This document shows, piece after piece, positions 24,647-33,144 of a stretch of 34,517 bases of DNA. The position numbers and the translations under genes are program-made. How positions within the stretch are numbered: position 1 is the first letter of the stretch; each line of letters begins with the position of its first letter. The stretch comes from Kutzneria sp. 744 (GTDB lineage: Bacteria > Actinomycetota > Actinomycetes > Mycobacteriales > Pseudonocardiaceae): positions 10,106,680-10,141,196 of the forward strand of contig NZ_KK037166.1 of assembly GCF_000568255.1 (NCBI RefSeq). The letters run 5' to 3'. A model generated the notes under the pieces. That model worked only from the letters and a program-made list of their open reading frames with translations. It made no database searches and was not told the origin of the DNA.

Positions 24647-26158
24647 TCACGAGCCGATGCTCCGCGGGTACCGGAAGAAGTTCGTCGGGTCGTAGTGGTG
24701 CTTGACGTCGGTCAGCCGCGGGTAGTTGCCGCCGTAGTACATCTGGCGCCAGTTCGGCAGGACCGAGCTGACGAAGTTGACGTACGCGCCGCTGGCCAGC
24801 CGGTCGAGCACGACGGTGCCGTCGGCCAGCCAGCTCTCGGCCGCGGTGATGTCCTGCGCGGTCGGCTTGTCGTACTGGGCCACGAAACCGCCGACGAACA
24901 GCGCGTCCCGGTGCGGGAACGCGATCGCGTCGGTCGTGTGGTCGGCCAGCGCGCCGCCGAGCCCGATGCAGTGCAGGACGCGGAACTGGCCCGCGCGCCG
25001 ACCGTTGTCCCAGGCGGTGAGCATGTCGTTGATGTCGGACGACGACATCACCCGGTTGAACATGCGGTAGCTCTCCCGCTGCAGGCCCGTGCGCGGCAGC
25101 ACCGCCACCGGGTTCTGCCCGACCGTGTGGCACTGCGCCACGGTCAGCGCGTCGCAGTTGTAGCTGGCCTGCAACGACTTGTCGTAGGAGAGCTCCGTCA
25201 TCGAGCTGCTGGTCGGCTGCGCGCCCGCCGCCGAGGACATCTCGGCGATGACGGCCTTCAGGTCCGCCTCCGCGCCCAGGTACAGGCCCGTCACGAACAG
25301 GTTCGGTGTGGCCCCCGGCGCCGCGTTCGGCAGGGCCAGCACGAACGCCGAGCCCAGGTCGCGCGGGCCGGTGGCCTGCGCCTGCTGCCACGCCGCGAAC
25401 AGCTCCGCCGCCACGTCGACCGGCCAGGACACCGTGAACTGCACGGCCGTCGGCTGCGGGATCGGCAGCACCTCCCAGTCGAGGACCACGCCGAAGTTGC
25501 CGCCACCGCCGCCGCGCATCGCCCAGAACAGATCGGGCTCACGCGTGTCCGACGCCTTGATCACGCGGCCGTCGGCCAGCACGATCGTGGCGGACACGAC
25601 CCGGTCCGCGCCGAGGCCGTACTTGCGGGTCTCGTAGCCGACGCCGCCGCCGGAGATGAAACCGCCGCCGCACACCGTGGGGCAGGTGCCCTCGACGACC
25701 TGGATGTTGTGCTGGCCCAGCACCGAGACGGCGTCGATGGCCTTGGTGCCCGGTCCGAGATGGACGGTCGAGCCGGTGATCGTGGCCTGGTCGAACCGGG
25801 AGACGTCGATGACCAGGCCGTCGCCGGTCGACCAGCCGTGGTAGTTGTGGCCGCCGCTGCGCACCCGCACCGGCACGTTCTGGGCCCGCGCGAACAACAC
25901 GCAGTTCCGCACGTCGGACTGGGTCTGGCAGTAGGCGATGGCCTGCGGGCGGATCGCGTCGTACTCGGCGATGTGCAGCTGCTTGGCCAACTCGTAGTCG
26001 CTGTCCGACGGGAGCACGAGCTCGCCGTCGAAACCGGCGCTGAGGGCGTCCCACTTGCCGGCGACGCGGGGGCCGGTCGCGGCCGCGGCGGGCAGGCCGA
26101 CACCGGCGGCGACGACAGCGGCGGCGGACGCGCGCAGCAGAGAGCGTCTGGACAACAT
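24647..26158 (-). CDS. Secreted bicovalent FAD-linked oxidase, berberine-bridge-enzyme type
   Basis: A 503-residue protein with a twin-arginine signal (SRRSLLRAS, hydrophobic stretch, cleavage near AAAATG at about residue 28). The FAD_binding_4 domain has RSGGHNYHGWS with His104, the expected 8-alpha-histidyl attachment, and GTCPTVCGGG with Cys159, the expected 6-S-cysteinyl attachment. Both flavin links therefore appear present, giving a high-potential oxidase. The C-terminal BBE motif is YYGGNYPRLTDVKHHYDPTNFFRYPRSI. Homologues oxidise alcohols, sugars or aromatic rings late in antibiotic pathways. It is the last gene of the ACP-amide synthase-oxidase operon, starting three bases after the amide synthase stop. 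The export signal suggests that it acts outside the cytoplasm on a near-finished product. Confidence 0.92.
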   Translation of the reverse strand: MLSRRSLLRASAAAVVAAGVGLPAAAATGPRVAGKWDALSAGFDGELVLPSDSDYELAKQLHIAEYDAIRPQAIAYCQTQSDVRNCVLFARAQNVPVRVRSGGHNYHGWSTGDGLVIDVSRFDQATITGSTVHLGPGTKAIDAVSVLGQHNIQVVEGTCPTVCGGGFISGGGVGYETRKYGLGADRVVSATIVLADGRVIKASDTREPDLFWAMRGGGGGNFGVVLDWEVLPIPQPTAVQFTVSWPVDVAAELFAAWQQAQATGPRDLGSAFVLALPNAAPGATPNLFVTGLYLGAEADLKAVIAEMSSAAGAQPTSSSMTELSYDKSLQASYNCDALTVAQCHTVGQNPVAVLPRTGLQRESYRMFNRVMSSSDINDMLTAWDNGRRAGQFRVLHCIGLGGALADHTTDAIAFPHRDALFVGGFVAQYDKPTAQDITAAESWLADGTVVLDRLASGAYVNFVSSVLPNWRQMYYGGNYPRLTDVKHHYDPTNFFRYPRSIGS

Positions 26159-26161
26159 GGC

Positions 26162-26956
26162 TCAGGCTTCCTGTCTCGGGTGCATGATCTCGGTGACGGC
26201 GGCCGCGAGATCCTCGGCCTTGACCAGCACGCTCATCCGCTCGACGCCCGACGACTGCCGCAGCAGCCGCCGTCCGACCAGCAGCAGCTTCCCGTCCTCG
26301 GTACCGCGGGAGCGCACGACGGTGCCGGCCTCGATGACCTCGCCCGCCCAGTTCCACTCGTGGTCGTCCTGGCCGATCCGCGCGACCGCCTTCCACTCCG
26401 CCAGCTCGCGGGGCGTGTCGTGGAAGCGGTAGACGTCGTTCCAGTCGCCGGTGGCGCCGCGGTACTGGAGCAGGTGGTAGCCGTCCTGGTCGACGATCCG
26501 GTAGGTGACGCCGTACTGCGTCTGCTCGTCGGAGGACAGCCGAATGGGCTCCACAAAGGACAGTCCGGCGAAGCCCACGTCCACCAGCCACGTCTCGCCG
26601 TCCAGCGGGACCGACAGCAGCATGTGCTCCAGGTCCGGCCCGAAGCCGCCGCCGGGGCCGCGCACGCCGGCCGCCAGCAGGGTGTAGGTGAACCCGAACT
26701 CGGCCAGCAGCGTGCGGAAGATGCCGTTGAGCTCGTGGCACACACCGCCCTCGCCCTCGGTGATCAGCCGGCGGAACACGACGTCGACGTCGGCGTCCAC
26801 CTCGTCCCAGACGGCGAGCCCCTTGGCGGCGTTGGCCGAGTTGTCGAACGGGACGGTCATGACGTGGCGCTTGTGCAGCTCCCGCAGCGTGTCGAGGCCA
26901 GGGGTGCGCGGACCGTCGTAGCCGAGATGCTTCAGGTACTCGGCAGCGTCGAACAT
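26162..26956 (-). CDS. rifF-like: Arylamine N-acetyltransferase-fold amide synthase, RifF-like
   Basis: A 264-residue NAT-family protein with the full catalytic triad: Cys73 in GGVCHELNG, His111 in GPDLEHM and Asp126 in VDVGFAG. The N-terminus (EYLKHLGYDGP, then TVPFDNSANAAKGLAVWDEVD) resembles the ansamycin amide synthases RifF/Asm9/GdmF more than xenobiotic NATs. Those enzymes release the polyketide chain by forming a macrolactam with the aromatic amine of the AHBA starter. It is encoded between a discrete acyl carrier protein and an FAD oxidase, and an aminodehydroquinate synthase gene lies 6 kb away, which supports an AHBA/ansamycin context. No polyketide synthase is visible in the window. 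GGGAG lies about five bases before the ATG. Confidence 0.85.
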   Translation of the reverse strand: MFDAAEYLKHLGYDGPRTPGLDTLRELHKRHVMTVPFDNSANAAKGLAVWDEVDADVDVVFRRLITEGEGGVCHELNGIFRTLLAEFGFTYTLLAAGVRGPGGGFGPDLEHMLLSVPLDGETWLVDVGFAGLSFVEPIRLSSDEQTQYGVTYRIVDQDGYHLLQYRGATGDWNDVYRFHDTPRELAEWKAVARIGQDDHEWNWAGEVIEAGTVVRSRGTEDGKLLLVGRRLLRQSSGVERMSVLVKAEDLAAAVTEIMHPRQEA

Positions 26957-26971
26957 GGTCTCTCCCAGTGG

Positions 26972-27238
26972 TCAGTCCCGGCCCGCGGTGACCTGACGAG
27001 TCATCAGGTACGCCACGAGCAGCTCCGGGGTCGGGTGGTCGAACAGCAGCATCTGCGGCAGCTTCAGGCCGGTCGCCTCGGCCAGCCGGTCGCGGAGCTC
27101 GATGGCGCCCATGGACGTCAGGCCGACATCGAAGAACCCCTCGTCCGGCTCAACCGGAGCGGCCGCCGGATCGGTAGCGTGCAGTACGGCATCGGAGTGC
27201 GTCCGCACCAGTTCGAGCAGTTCCTCGGCACGGCCCAC
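26972..27238 (-). CDS. Discrete acyl carrier protein
   Basis: An 88-residue carrier protein with phosphopantetheine Ser42 in FFDVGLTSMGAIELRDRL and the downstream LFDHPTPELLVAYL typical of modular-PKS carrier domains. It begins with GTG 27238, behind an AGGGGGA. It is the first gene of the operon with the amide synthase (15 bases to its ATG) and oxidase. It may present an acyl unit to the amide synthase or take part in chain transfer. It does not look like the methoxymalonyl-ACP subfamily, but this is a judgement by eye. Confidence 0.9.
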   Translation of the reverse strand: MGRAEELLELVRTHSDAVLHATDPAAAPVEPDEGFFDVGLTSMGAIELRDRLAEATGLKLPQMLLFDHPTPELLVAYLMTRQVTAGRD

Positions 27239-27253
27239 GGATTCCCCCTCACA

Positions 27254-27282
27254 GGTGACACGGCACGGCGCCGCACGTCACC
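27254..27282. promoter_or_regulatory. Hyphenated inverted repeat GGTGAC-N17-GTCACC before the ACP operon
   Basis: Six-base arms surround a GC core that itself contains CGGCGCCG. It lies 15-45 bases upstream of the ACP start, in its leader or promoter. A second palindrome, GTCACG-C-CGTGAC, occurs at 27371-27383 nearer the FAD-binding protein gene, sharing the GTCAC element. Confidence 0.4.
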
Positions 27283-27301
27283 GGACGCTATCCACGCCGG
27301 T

Positions 27302-27343
27302 CCTGACCACGCCCCCTGACAAAACCCCTAACGCCCCCTTGAC
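27302..27343. promoter_or_regulatory. Tandem CCYTRAC direct repeats, putative SARP box
   Basis: CCTGAC (27302-27307), CCCCCTGAC (27312-27320), CCCCTAAC (27325-27332) and CCCCCTTGAC (27334-27343) follow one another at about 11-13-base intervals, near one helical turn. Heptamer direct repeats at 11-bp spacing are the classical binding pattern of SARP activators, and the last repeat creates a TTGACT like a -35 element. The region lies between the divergent ACP operon and the FAD-binding protein gene. A near-identical 21-bp box is at 33025-33045. Confidence 0.5.
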
Positions 27344-27492
27344 TTGCGCGCATCGGCGAGGCCGTGCGAAGTCACGCCGTGACCGAGATGACGTGGTGAC
27401 CGTTGGATTACCGCCCGCCGATCACCGACTGGCTATGGTCGGGGCAGTCCGTCGCTACGCGCCTGCCGCGTTCTGGGGAAGGGAATTCCGTC

Positions 27493-29347
27493 TTGGCAAC
27501 GAGTCCGCCTGCGGTGATCGCCATCGTGGGCGCCGGGCCCAGCGGCATCGGCGTGCTCGAGCGGCTCGGCGCCAACGCGCCCGAGCTGCTCGCCGGCCGC
27601 GATCTCGAGGTGCACCTCATCGATCCCTACCCGGCGGGGCCCGGTCGGATCTGGCGGCGCGACCAGTCGCCGCTGCTGATGCTGAACACCATGTCGGCCC
27701 ACGTCACCATGTTCACCGACGACAGCGTCCTGTGCGACGGGCCCGATCCGGCCCGGGCCCTCGCTGCTGGACTGGATCGGCCGGCACGGCACGGAAGCCG
27801 AGCGGCAGACCATCACCCGCACGTCCTTCCCCACCCGCCGGCTGCAGAGCCGGTACCTGACCTGGGTCTACGAGCAGGCCGTCGCGGCCCTGCCGGCCGG
27901 CTCCACGTTTCGCTTCCACCAGGTGCGTGCCGTCGAGCTGACCGAGGAACCCGGTGGCCGGCAACGGGTGTCGATGGCCGACGGGCGGGAGCTGACCGCC
28001 GATGTGGTGGTGCTCGCCGTGGGGCACCAGGACGTCGAGGTGGCGGGCGAGCACGGGCGGCTGGCCGAGTTCGCCGCCCGGCACGATCTCGTGTTCCTGC
28101 CGCCGGGTTACGCCGCCGACTGCGACCTTTCCGTTGTGCCGGCCGGGGAACCGGTGATCGTGCGTGGGCTCGGGCTGGCGTTCATGGACCTGGCCGTCCT
28201 GCTCACCGAGGGGCGCGGCGGCCGTTTCGTCGAGACCGGGAGCGGCCTGCGCTACGAGCCCGGCGGCCAGGAGCCCCTGCTGTACGCGGGTTCCCGGCGG
28301 GGCGTGCCGTACCCGCCCAAGCTGACCTTCCCGCTGTCCGGGCCGCCGCCGGCGCTGCCCCGGTTCTTCGACGCGGCGCGGATCGTAGCCGAGGCCCGCG
28401 GTCCGCTCGACTTTCGCCGGGACGTCTGGCCGGCCATCGCCGCCGAGGTCGGCTGGGGCTACTACCACGAACTGGTCACCGGGCATCCGGACCGGGTGAC
28501 CGTCGGGCTCGACGAGTTCGCCCCGGCCTATGCCGCCGCTGTGCACGACCCGGACCGGATGCGCCGGCTGTTGGCCGACACGGTGGTCGACCCGGCCGAC
28601 CTGTTCGACATCGGCCGGCTGGACACCCCGCTGCTCGGCGAGCGGTTCGCCGACCCGGCCGACCTCCAGGCCCGGATCCGCGACTACCTGGTGTCCACAG
28701 TGGACCGCAGCGAGAACCCGCGGAACAGCCCGTACCTCGGGGCCACGTTCGGGCTGCTGTCGGCGTTCACGGCGTTGCCTCGGCTGGTGGCCGACGGCCG
28801 GTTCACGGCCCGCTCCCGCGCGGTCGACGTGGACGGCTGGTGGGCCGGTCTGGTCAACCTCGTGGCCAACGGGCCGCCGCCGCGGCGGGCGCGGGAACTG
28901 CTGGCGTTGTCCGAGGCGGGAGTGGTGCGGTTCGTCGGGCCGGACATGTGGGTCGAGGCACGCGAGGGCCGGTTCGCCGCGGGCAGCCCGGCCGTGCCGG
29001 GCACGGTGACCGCGCGGGCGTTCGTGGAGTCCCGGCTGCCGGTGGGCTCCGCGCCGGCCAGCCGGGATCCGTTGGTGCGCACCCTGTACGAGCGCGGCCA
29101 GCTGTCCGAGGACGTGGCCGCCGACGGCGAGTTCCGGCACCGCACCGGGTTGGCCGCTGTGGACGGGCAGGACGGCGCGGTGTTCGACGCCGTGGGTCGT
29201 AGGCACGCGCGAAGGTTCGCCATCGGTCCGTTCACCGTGGCGATCGCGGGCGGGAACTTCACCCGGCCCGGCGCCAACGCGTTGCCGTCCCGGATCACCG
29301 ACGCGGTGGCCCGGTCGGCGTTGCGCGCCGCGGTGTCAGCCGAGTGA
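27493..29347 (+). pseudogene. FAD/NAD(P)-binding protein (NAD_binding_9 type) with a +1 frameshift near 27748-27765
   Basis: The N-terminal part, from TTG 27493 with GGGGAAGGG nine bases upstream, encodes the dinucleotide-binding motif AIVGAGPSGIGVLERL and the family segment SPLLMLNTMSAHVTMFTDD. The similarity then continues one base over: PSLLDWIGRHGTEAERQ onwards is in the frame that runs to the TGA at 29345-29347, including VVVLAVGHQD and RNSPYLGATFGLLSAF. One extra base in the GC run ccggcccgggccc would explain the shift. Corrected, the protein would be about 617 residues, a normal size. It is either a pseudogene or a sequencing indel. Family members are flavoproteins of largely unknown function; an amine- or carbon-oxidising tailoring role is only a guess. 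Its 3' end overlaps the convergent AAA gene by 12 bases. Confidence 0.8.
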
Positions 29348-31021
29348 CGCCGACGGCGTGACCTTCGGCCGCGGCGGCGGGTTCGCCTCGGTCAGGTCGT
29401 CGCGGCTCCAGCGCAGCAGCTCCGGCAGTTGCGGGTGGTCGGGCGGGCAGAAGTCCAGCGCGGCCCGGTAACCGTGCAGCGCCGTGCGCTGGGCGCCGCG
29501 GGCCAGTGCCTGGTGGCCGGCCTGGATCAGCCCGTCGCAGGCCCGACGTGCGATGTCGCGCGTGTCGAGGCCGGCGTACGACGCGTGCTCGACGGCTTCC
29601 TTGTAGTGGTGGGCCATCAGACCGACCGGCTCGCCCGACATGCCGCACAGCCATTCCGCGGCCAGCATGTGCTTGTCGGCGCGCAGCGCACGCGGCAGCC
29701 GCGAGTACGCGACCTCCCGGACCAGCGAGTGCGTGAACGTGTACTCGACATGCCCCAGATCGACGCCGAAACGGGAGCGCCGCACCAGATCGTGCCGCTC
29801 CAACGTGTCGAGGCACTCCTCGATGCTCGTCGCCTCGCGGTCGCCGAGCACGGCCAACGTCTGGCGGCAGAACGAGTCGCCCAGCACGGCCGCGTCGTAC
29901 AGGACCGCCTTCTCGGCCGGGGACAACGTGTCCAGCCGGGTGGCGATGATGTTGTGCACCTTCTGCGGCACGGGCACGTTCGGGCCCGCCGCGGCGCCCG
30001 GCTCGCCGGCCAGCGCCCGCGTCGACATGGCGCCGTCGTGCACCAGTCGGACGTACTCCATGGCGAACAACGGGTTTCCGCCGACCTGGTCGACCAGGTT
30101 CGCGCAGACCGCGGCCAGCTTCTCGCCGGTCGGCGTGTTCTGCCGCTGGGCCTCCGTCGGCTCCGCCCTGGTCAGCAGGTCGCTCAGCAGGGTGTGCGTC
30201 GCCGAGCGGGACAGTGGGTCGATGCTCATGGTGGAGGCGTTGCGCCGGCCGCCGGACCAGTACGAGTCACGCTCGGCCAACTCCAGCCGGCCGGTGACCA
30301 CGAGCAGCAGCGGCAGCATCCCGGCCAGCTCGGCCATGTCGCCGACGAATTTCAGCAGGACGTCGTCCACCCGGTTGAGGTCCTCCAGGATGATCACCAG
30401 CGGCTCGCGCGCCGCGATCTCCTGCACCAGCCGCCGCCACGCCGCGAACACCGGCTTGGTGTCGGCCAGGCCGGCGCCCTGGACCAGCAGGTCGCGCAGG
30501 TTCTTGACCAGCTGGCTGGCGATCGGGCCGGTGCCGACCAGTCCGGTCACCGCGACCCGCAGCTTGTTGGTCAGCTCCGCCGGCCCGTCGGCGTCGGTGA
30601 TCCCGGCGTACGAGCGGACCACACCCTCCAGCGAGGCGTACGGGGAGTCGGGCCCGAACGACCGGTTGCAGCCGACCAGGCACCGCGCCCCGCCGCGCTC
30701 CCGGATGGCCCGGCGGAACTCGTGCAGGATCCGGCTCTTGCCGACGCCGGCCTCGCCGAGCAGGGTCACCAGGTGCGGACGGCCGCGCCGCCGCACATCG
30801 TCCAGCAACTGGTCCAGCAGCCGCAGTTCCCGATCGCGCTGCATCAGTGGCCCGGCGCCGCGGCCGCCCAGTTCGGCCTTGCGGCTGGCGATGACGTCGT
30901 GCGCGTCGGCGTCGGACTTGGACGGGGCGAAGCTGAACTCGTGCGCGCACGCCTGCCGCACCGGCTCGGACACCCGGACCACGGCGCACCGGCCCACGCC
31001 GAACAGCAACCGCAGGCCGTC
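29336..31021 (-). CDS. AAA ATPase/helical C-terminal half of a SARP-type large regulator (separated by frameshift)
   Basis: The frame encodes about 560 residues: the tail of a cyclase-homology region (LEDGLRLLFGVGRCAVVRVSEPV), then an AAA_16 ATPase domain with Walker A GEAGVGKS and Walker B LVIILEDLN, sensor-type segments, and a helical C-terminal part with KHMLAAEWLCG. Fused SARP-cyclase-AAA proteins continue directly from the cyclase region into this sequence, so this looks like the second half of the gene at 31023-32456. If translated on its own, TTG 31009 or ATG 30844 (just before the AAA domain, MQRDRELRLLDQ) could be used; neither has an obvious Shine-Dalgarno. The 3' end overlaps the convergent FAD gene. 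Confidence 0.8.
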   Translation of the reverse strand, partial: DGLRLLFGVGRCAVVRVSEPVRQACAHEFSFAPSKSDADAHDVIASRKAELGGRGAGPLMQRDRELRLLDQLLDDVRRRGRPHLVTLLGEAGVGKSRILHEFRRAIRERGGARCLVGCNRSFGPDSPYASLEGVVRSYAGITDADGPAELTNKLRVAVTGLVGTGPIASQLVKNLRDLLVQGAGLADTKPVFAAWRRLVQEIAAREPLVIILEDLNRVDDVLLKFVGDMAELAGMLPLLLVVTGRLELAERDSYWSGGRRNASTMSIDPLSRSATHTLLSDLLTRAEPTEAQRQNTPTGEKLAAVCANLVDQVGGNPLFAMEYVRLVHDGAMSTRALAGEPGAAAGPNVPVPQKVHNIIATRLDTLSPAEKAVLYDAAVLGDSFCRQTLAVLGDREATSIEECLDTLERHDLVRRSRFGVDLGHVEYTFTHSLVREVAYSRLPRALRADKHMLAAEWLCGMSGEPVGLMAHHYKEAVEHASYAGLDTRDIARRACDGLIQAGHQALARGAQRTALHGYRAALDFCPPDHPQLPELLRWSRDDLTEANPPPRPKVTPSASLG

Positions 31022-31022
31022 C

Positions 31023-32456
31023 TCAAGGAACTGCCCCGGTCACCTGGAGGATGCGCGCCCCGCCGGCCGAGCGCACGACCAGCGCCTCGCCCGCGACCAC
31101 GGCGACCGCGGCCTGCGGGAGCCGCGCGGCGGCCACCTCGTCTCGGACGGCCATCGCGGCCCGCACCGCGCGCTGCGCATCGTCCTCTTTGGTCTGTTCG
31201 GTGCCGAACAGGGCCACCAGCACCGGCCCGAGCGAGTCGTGCCGGACGCCACCGAACCGGTGCACCTGGTCGGCCACGGTCGCGTTGAGCCGGCGCAGCG
31301 CCTGATCCAGCACCTCGGGGTCGTCGTCGGCGCCGGTGCCGGCGCGGACCAGGATCGCGCTGACCCACTTGCGTTCCGCGGCGGGCCGCTCGTCGTCCGT
31401 GCACGCGGAGGCGGCCGGCGCCGGTCTCGCCGGTTCCTCGGCTTCGTCCGCCGGCGGTTTCCGCGGCGGCTTGCCCGTCATGACGGCCGGCGGTTCGGCC
31501 GGCGGCCGCGCGGTGCCGGCGGGGACTTCGGCACGGGCCGCCGGGACGGCCGTTTCGGCTCGGCGCTCGCCCACGCGGATCAGGGTCGGGTCGTGGTCGA
31601 GGATGGCGCGTTCGAGGTCCGCGAGTTCCCGACCGGGATCGAGCCCCAGCTTGCCGACCAGCGCCGACCGGGTGCGCCGGTACACGCTCAGCGCGTCGGC
31701 CTGGCGTCCGGACCGGTACAGCGCCAGCATCAGCTGCGCGCACAGCCGTTCCCGCAGCGGATCGGCGCCGACGAGCGGTTCCAGCTCGCCGATGAGCTCC
31801 AGATGGCGGCCGGTGCTCAACGCGGCCTGCGCCCGGTCCTCCTGCACGGCGTACCAGGTGTTCTGCACGCCGTTGCACTCCGGCCACTCGTAGCCGTTCT
31901 CGGCCAGGTCGGCGAGCACCGGGCCGCGCCACAGGGCCAGCGCGTCGCCGAGGTAGCGGTCCGCGTCGTCCCACGCCTCGCCGGCGACCGCCGCCCGGCC
32001 CTTGCGGGCGAGGTCCTCGAACCGGCACAGGTCGACGCTGTCGCGGTCGACCCGCAACAGGTAACCGGGCGCGTGCGTGACGAGCAGTCCGGAGCGGTCG
32101 ACGTCGTGGCCGGGCGCGGACGGCAGCGCGCGGCGCAGGCCGGAGACGGCGTTCTGGAGCATCTTGCGGGCCGTCGGCGGTGCGTCGGCGCCCCACAGCG
32201 CGCGCAGCAACTCGCTGGTCGCCACCACCTTGTTGGCGTACAGCAACAGATAGCCCAGTGTCGCGCGCTGGATCATGCCGTTGAGCGAGACGCTGTCCTC
32301 GCCGTCGAGCACTTCCAGCGGGCCGAGGATGTTGAACGTCGTCGTCACTGTGGCCATCCCAGTGCCGACGGACCAGCGCCATTCGAGACCAAGATCGTTC
32401 CCCCCAGAACCACTGTTCGCCTCCTGGGTGTGGCCGGCCCGCGTCATTGGGGCCAC
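31023..32456 (-). CDS. SARP-family pathway regulator (OmpR-type DNA-binding, BTAD, cyclase-like region), frameshifted at its 3' end
   Basis: A 477-residue product. Residues 40-115 are the OmpR-like winged helix (FNILGPLEVLDG, then RATLGYLLLYANKVV and LLRALWG). Residues 120-275 are the bacterial transcriptional activation domain (WRGPVLADLAENGYEWPE, RLCAQLMLALYRSGRQADALSVYRRTR). A Pro-rich linker follows, then a cyclase-homology region from about 370 (ERKWVSAILVRAG). The frame stops after LQVTGAVP, exactly where the AAA half begins one base over, so an extra C near 31026-31029 probably splits one ~1040-residue gene. GTG 32456 is the likely start (GAGGTG 8 bases upstream). SARPs activate biosynthetic promoters by binding direct heptamer repeats near the -35; candidates are at 27302 and 33025. 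Confidence 0.88.
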   Translation of the reverse strand: MAPMTRAGHTQEANSGSGGNDLGLEWRWSVGTGMATVTTTFNILGPLEVLDGEDSVSLNGMIQRATLGYLLLYANKVVATSELLRALWGADAPPTARKMLQNAVSGLRRALPSAPGHDVDRSGLLVTHAPGYLLRVDRDSVDLCRFEDLARKGRAAVAGEAWDDADRYLGDALALWRGPVLADLAENGYEWPECNGVQNTWYAVQEDRAQAALSTGRHLELIGELEPLVGADPLRERLCAQLMLALYRSGRQADALSVYRRTRSALVGKLGLDPGRELADLERAILDHDPTLIRVGERRAETAVPAARAEVPAGTARPPAEPPAVMTGKPPRKPPADEAEEPARPAPAASACTDDERPAAERKWVSAILVRAGTGADDDPEVLDQALRRLNATVADQVHRFGGVRHDSLGPVLVALFGTEQTKEDDAQRAVRAAMAVRDEVAAARLPQAAVAVVAGEALVVRSAGGARILQVTGAVP

Positions 32457-32909
32457 CGGCCTATCACCTCAAGGCGTCACCGCCCCATCGTAGGGTCTGC
32501 CGGCACACGTTCTCAAGGAAACGGACCATTCGCGCAGAGATGGTCACGAAACATCGTGTTAAACCTGTCCACCGCTGCGGCCGGATACCGGGACGGCCGG
32601 TCGGTCACTGCGCCGATCGGTGCCGTCGCGGGGCCGCCGCGGTGCCACCGTTCCCATTCGGGTGCGAATGAATCCTTCCCGTCTGCCGACGACGCGCGGC
32701 CGACCGACCCGGCGAACCCGGGCTGTGCAACGAAAATGCGCGGAACGGTGATATGGGGCGGTCCGTCGGAGGGTGACCTCACCGAGGTTTCCCGGCCCGA
32801 TGGATGTGACCTGCGCCGCTTCGCGACGAACGCCGCGGGTGGGGGCGTCACCGATACCGGGCGTCGAAGTGGGACAATTCCTGTCCGGCCGGCCGAACGA
32901 ATCGCGCTC

Positions 32910-32938
32910 CGGTCATTGTCGATATCGCGGAATGACCG
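32910..32938. promoter_or_regulatory. Hyphenated palindrome CGGTCATT-N13-AATGACCG
   Basis: Eight-base arms are exact complements, and the 13-base centre contains the palindrome CGATATCG on nearly the same axis. It lies 207-235 bases upstream of the aminodehydroquinate synthase start. The double symmetry fits an operator for a dimeric regulator. Confidence 0.5.
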
Positions 32939-33024
32939 CGACGAAGGCGACGGACCCGGCTTCCCCATCGCTCCGGCCCCGCGGTCACGGCCGCGACCGT
33001 GACCCGACGGCCGACCCGGCATTG

Positions 33025-33045
33025 CCCCTAACCGCCCCCAGACTT
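33025..33045. promoter_or_regulatory. CCCCTAAC-type 21-bp box, putative SARP site
   Basis: CCCCTAAC at 33025-33032 is followed by CCCCAGAC at 33036-33043, giving an 11-base repeat period, and then TT. Aligned to 27325-27345, 17 of 21 positions match. It lies 100-120 bases upstream of the aminodehydroquinate synthase start. A partial copy in the opposite orientation (CCGCCCCCGGACTCG on the minus strand) occupies 33101-33115. Confidence 0.55.
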
Positions 33046-33144
33046 CGGCCACGGGCCGTTCGATCCGGCGATCGCCGGGGCGCCGCGCCCTACCATCCGT
33101 CGAGTCCGGGGGCGGAGTCTCTCACAACGGAACGGCGGGGCGGA

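Larger units (their letters stand above)
32457..33144. other. 688-base divergent regulatory region between the SARP and aminodehydroquinate synthase genes
   Basis: No convincing gene is present; open frames here lack family resemblance. It contains an inverted repeat CACGA-AACA-TCGTG at 32545-32558 near the SARP promoter, a long hyphenated palindrome at 32910-32938, the CCCCTAAC box at 33025-33045, and an inverted partial copy of that box at 33101-33115. Confidence 0.55.

Noticed and set aside
27403-27492. Upstream extension of the FAD-binding protein to 27403
   Set aside because: The added residues precede the dinucleotide-binding strand without family similarity, while TTG 27493 has a clear Shine-Dalgarno and begins just before the conserved motif.
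32513-33052. 179-codon minus-strand frame between the SARP and aminodehydroquinate synthase genes
   Set aside because: Repetitive Arg/Pro/Ser/Gly composition, and it would cover the palindrome and CCCCTAAC box; no family resemblance.
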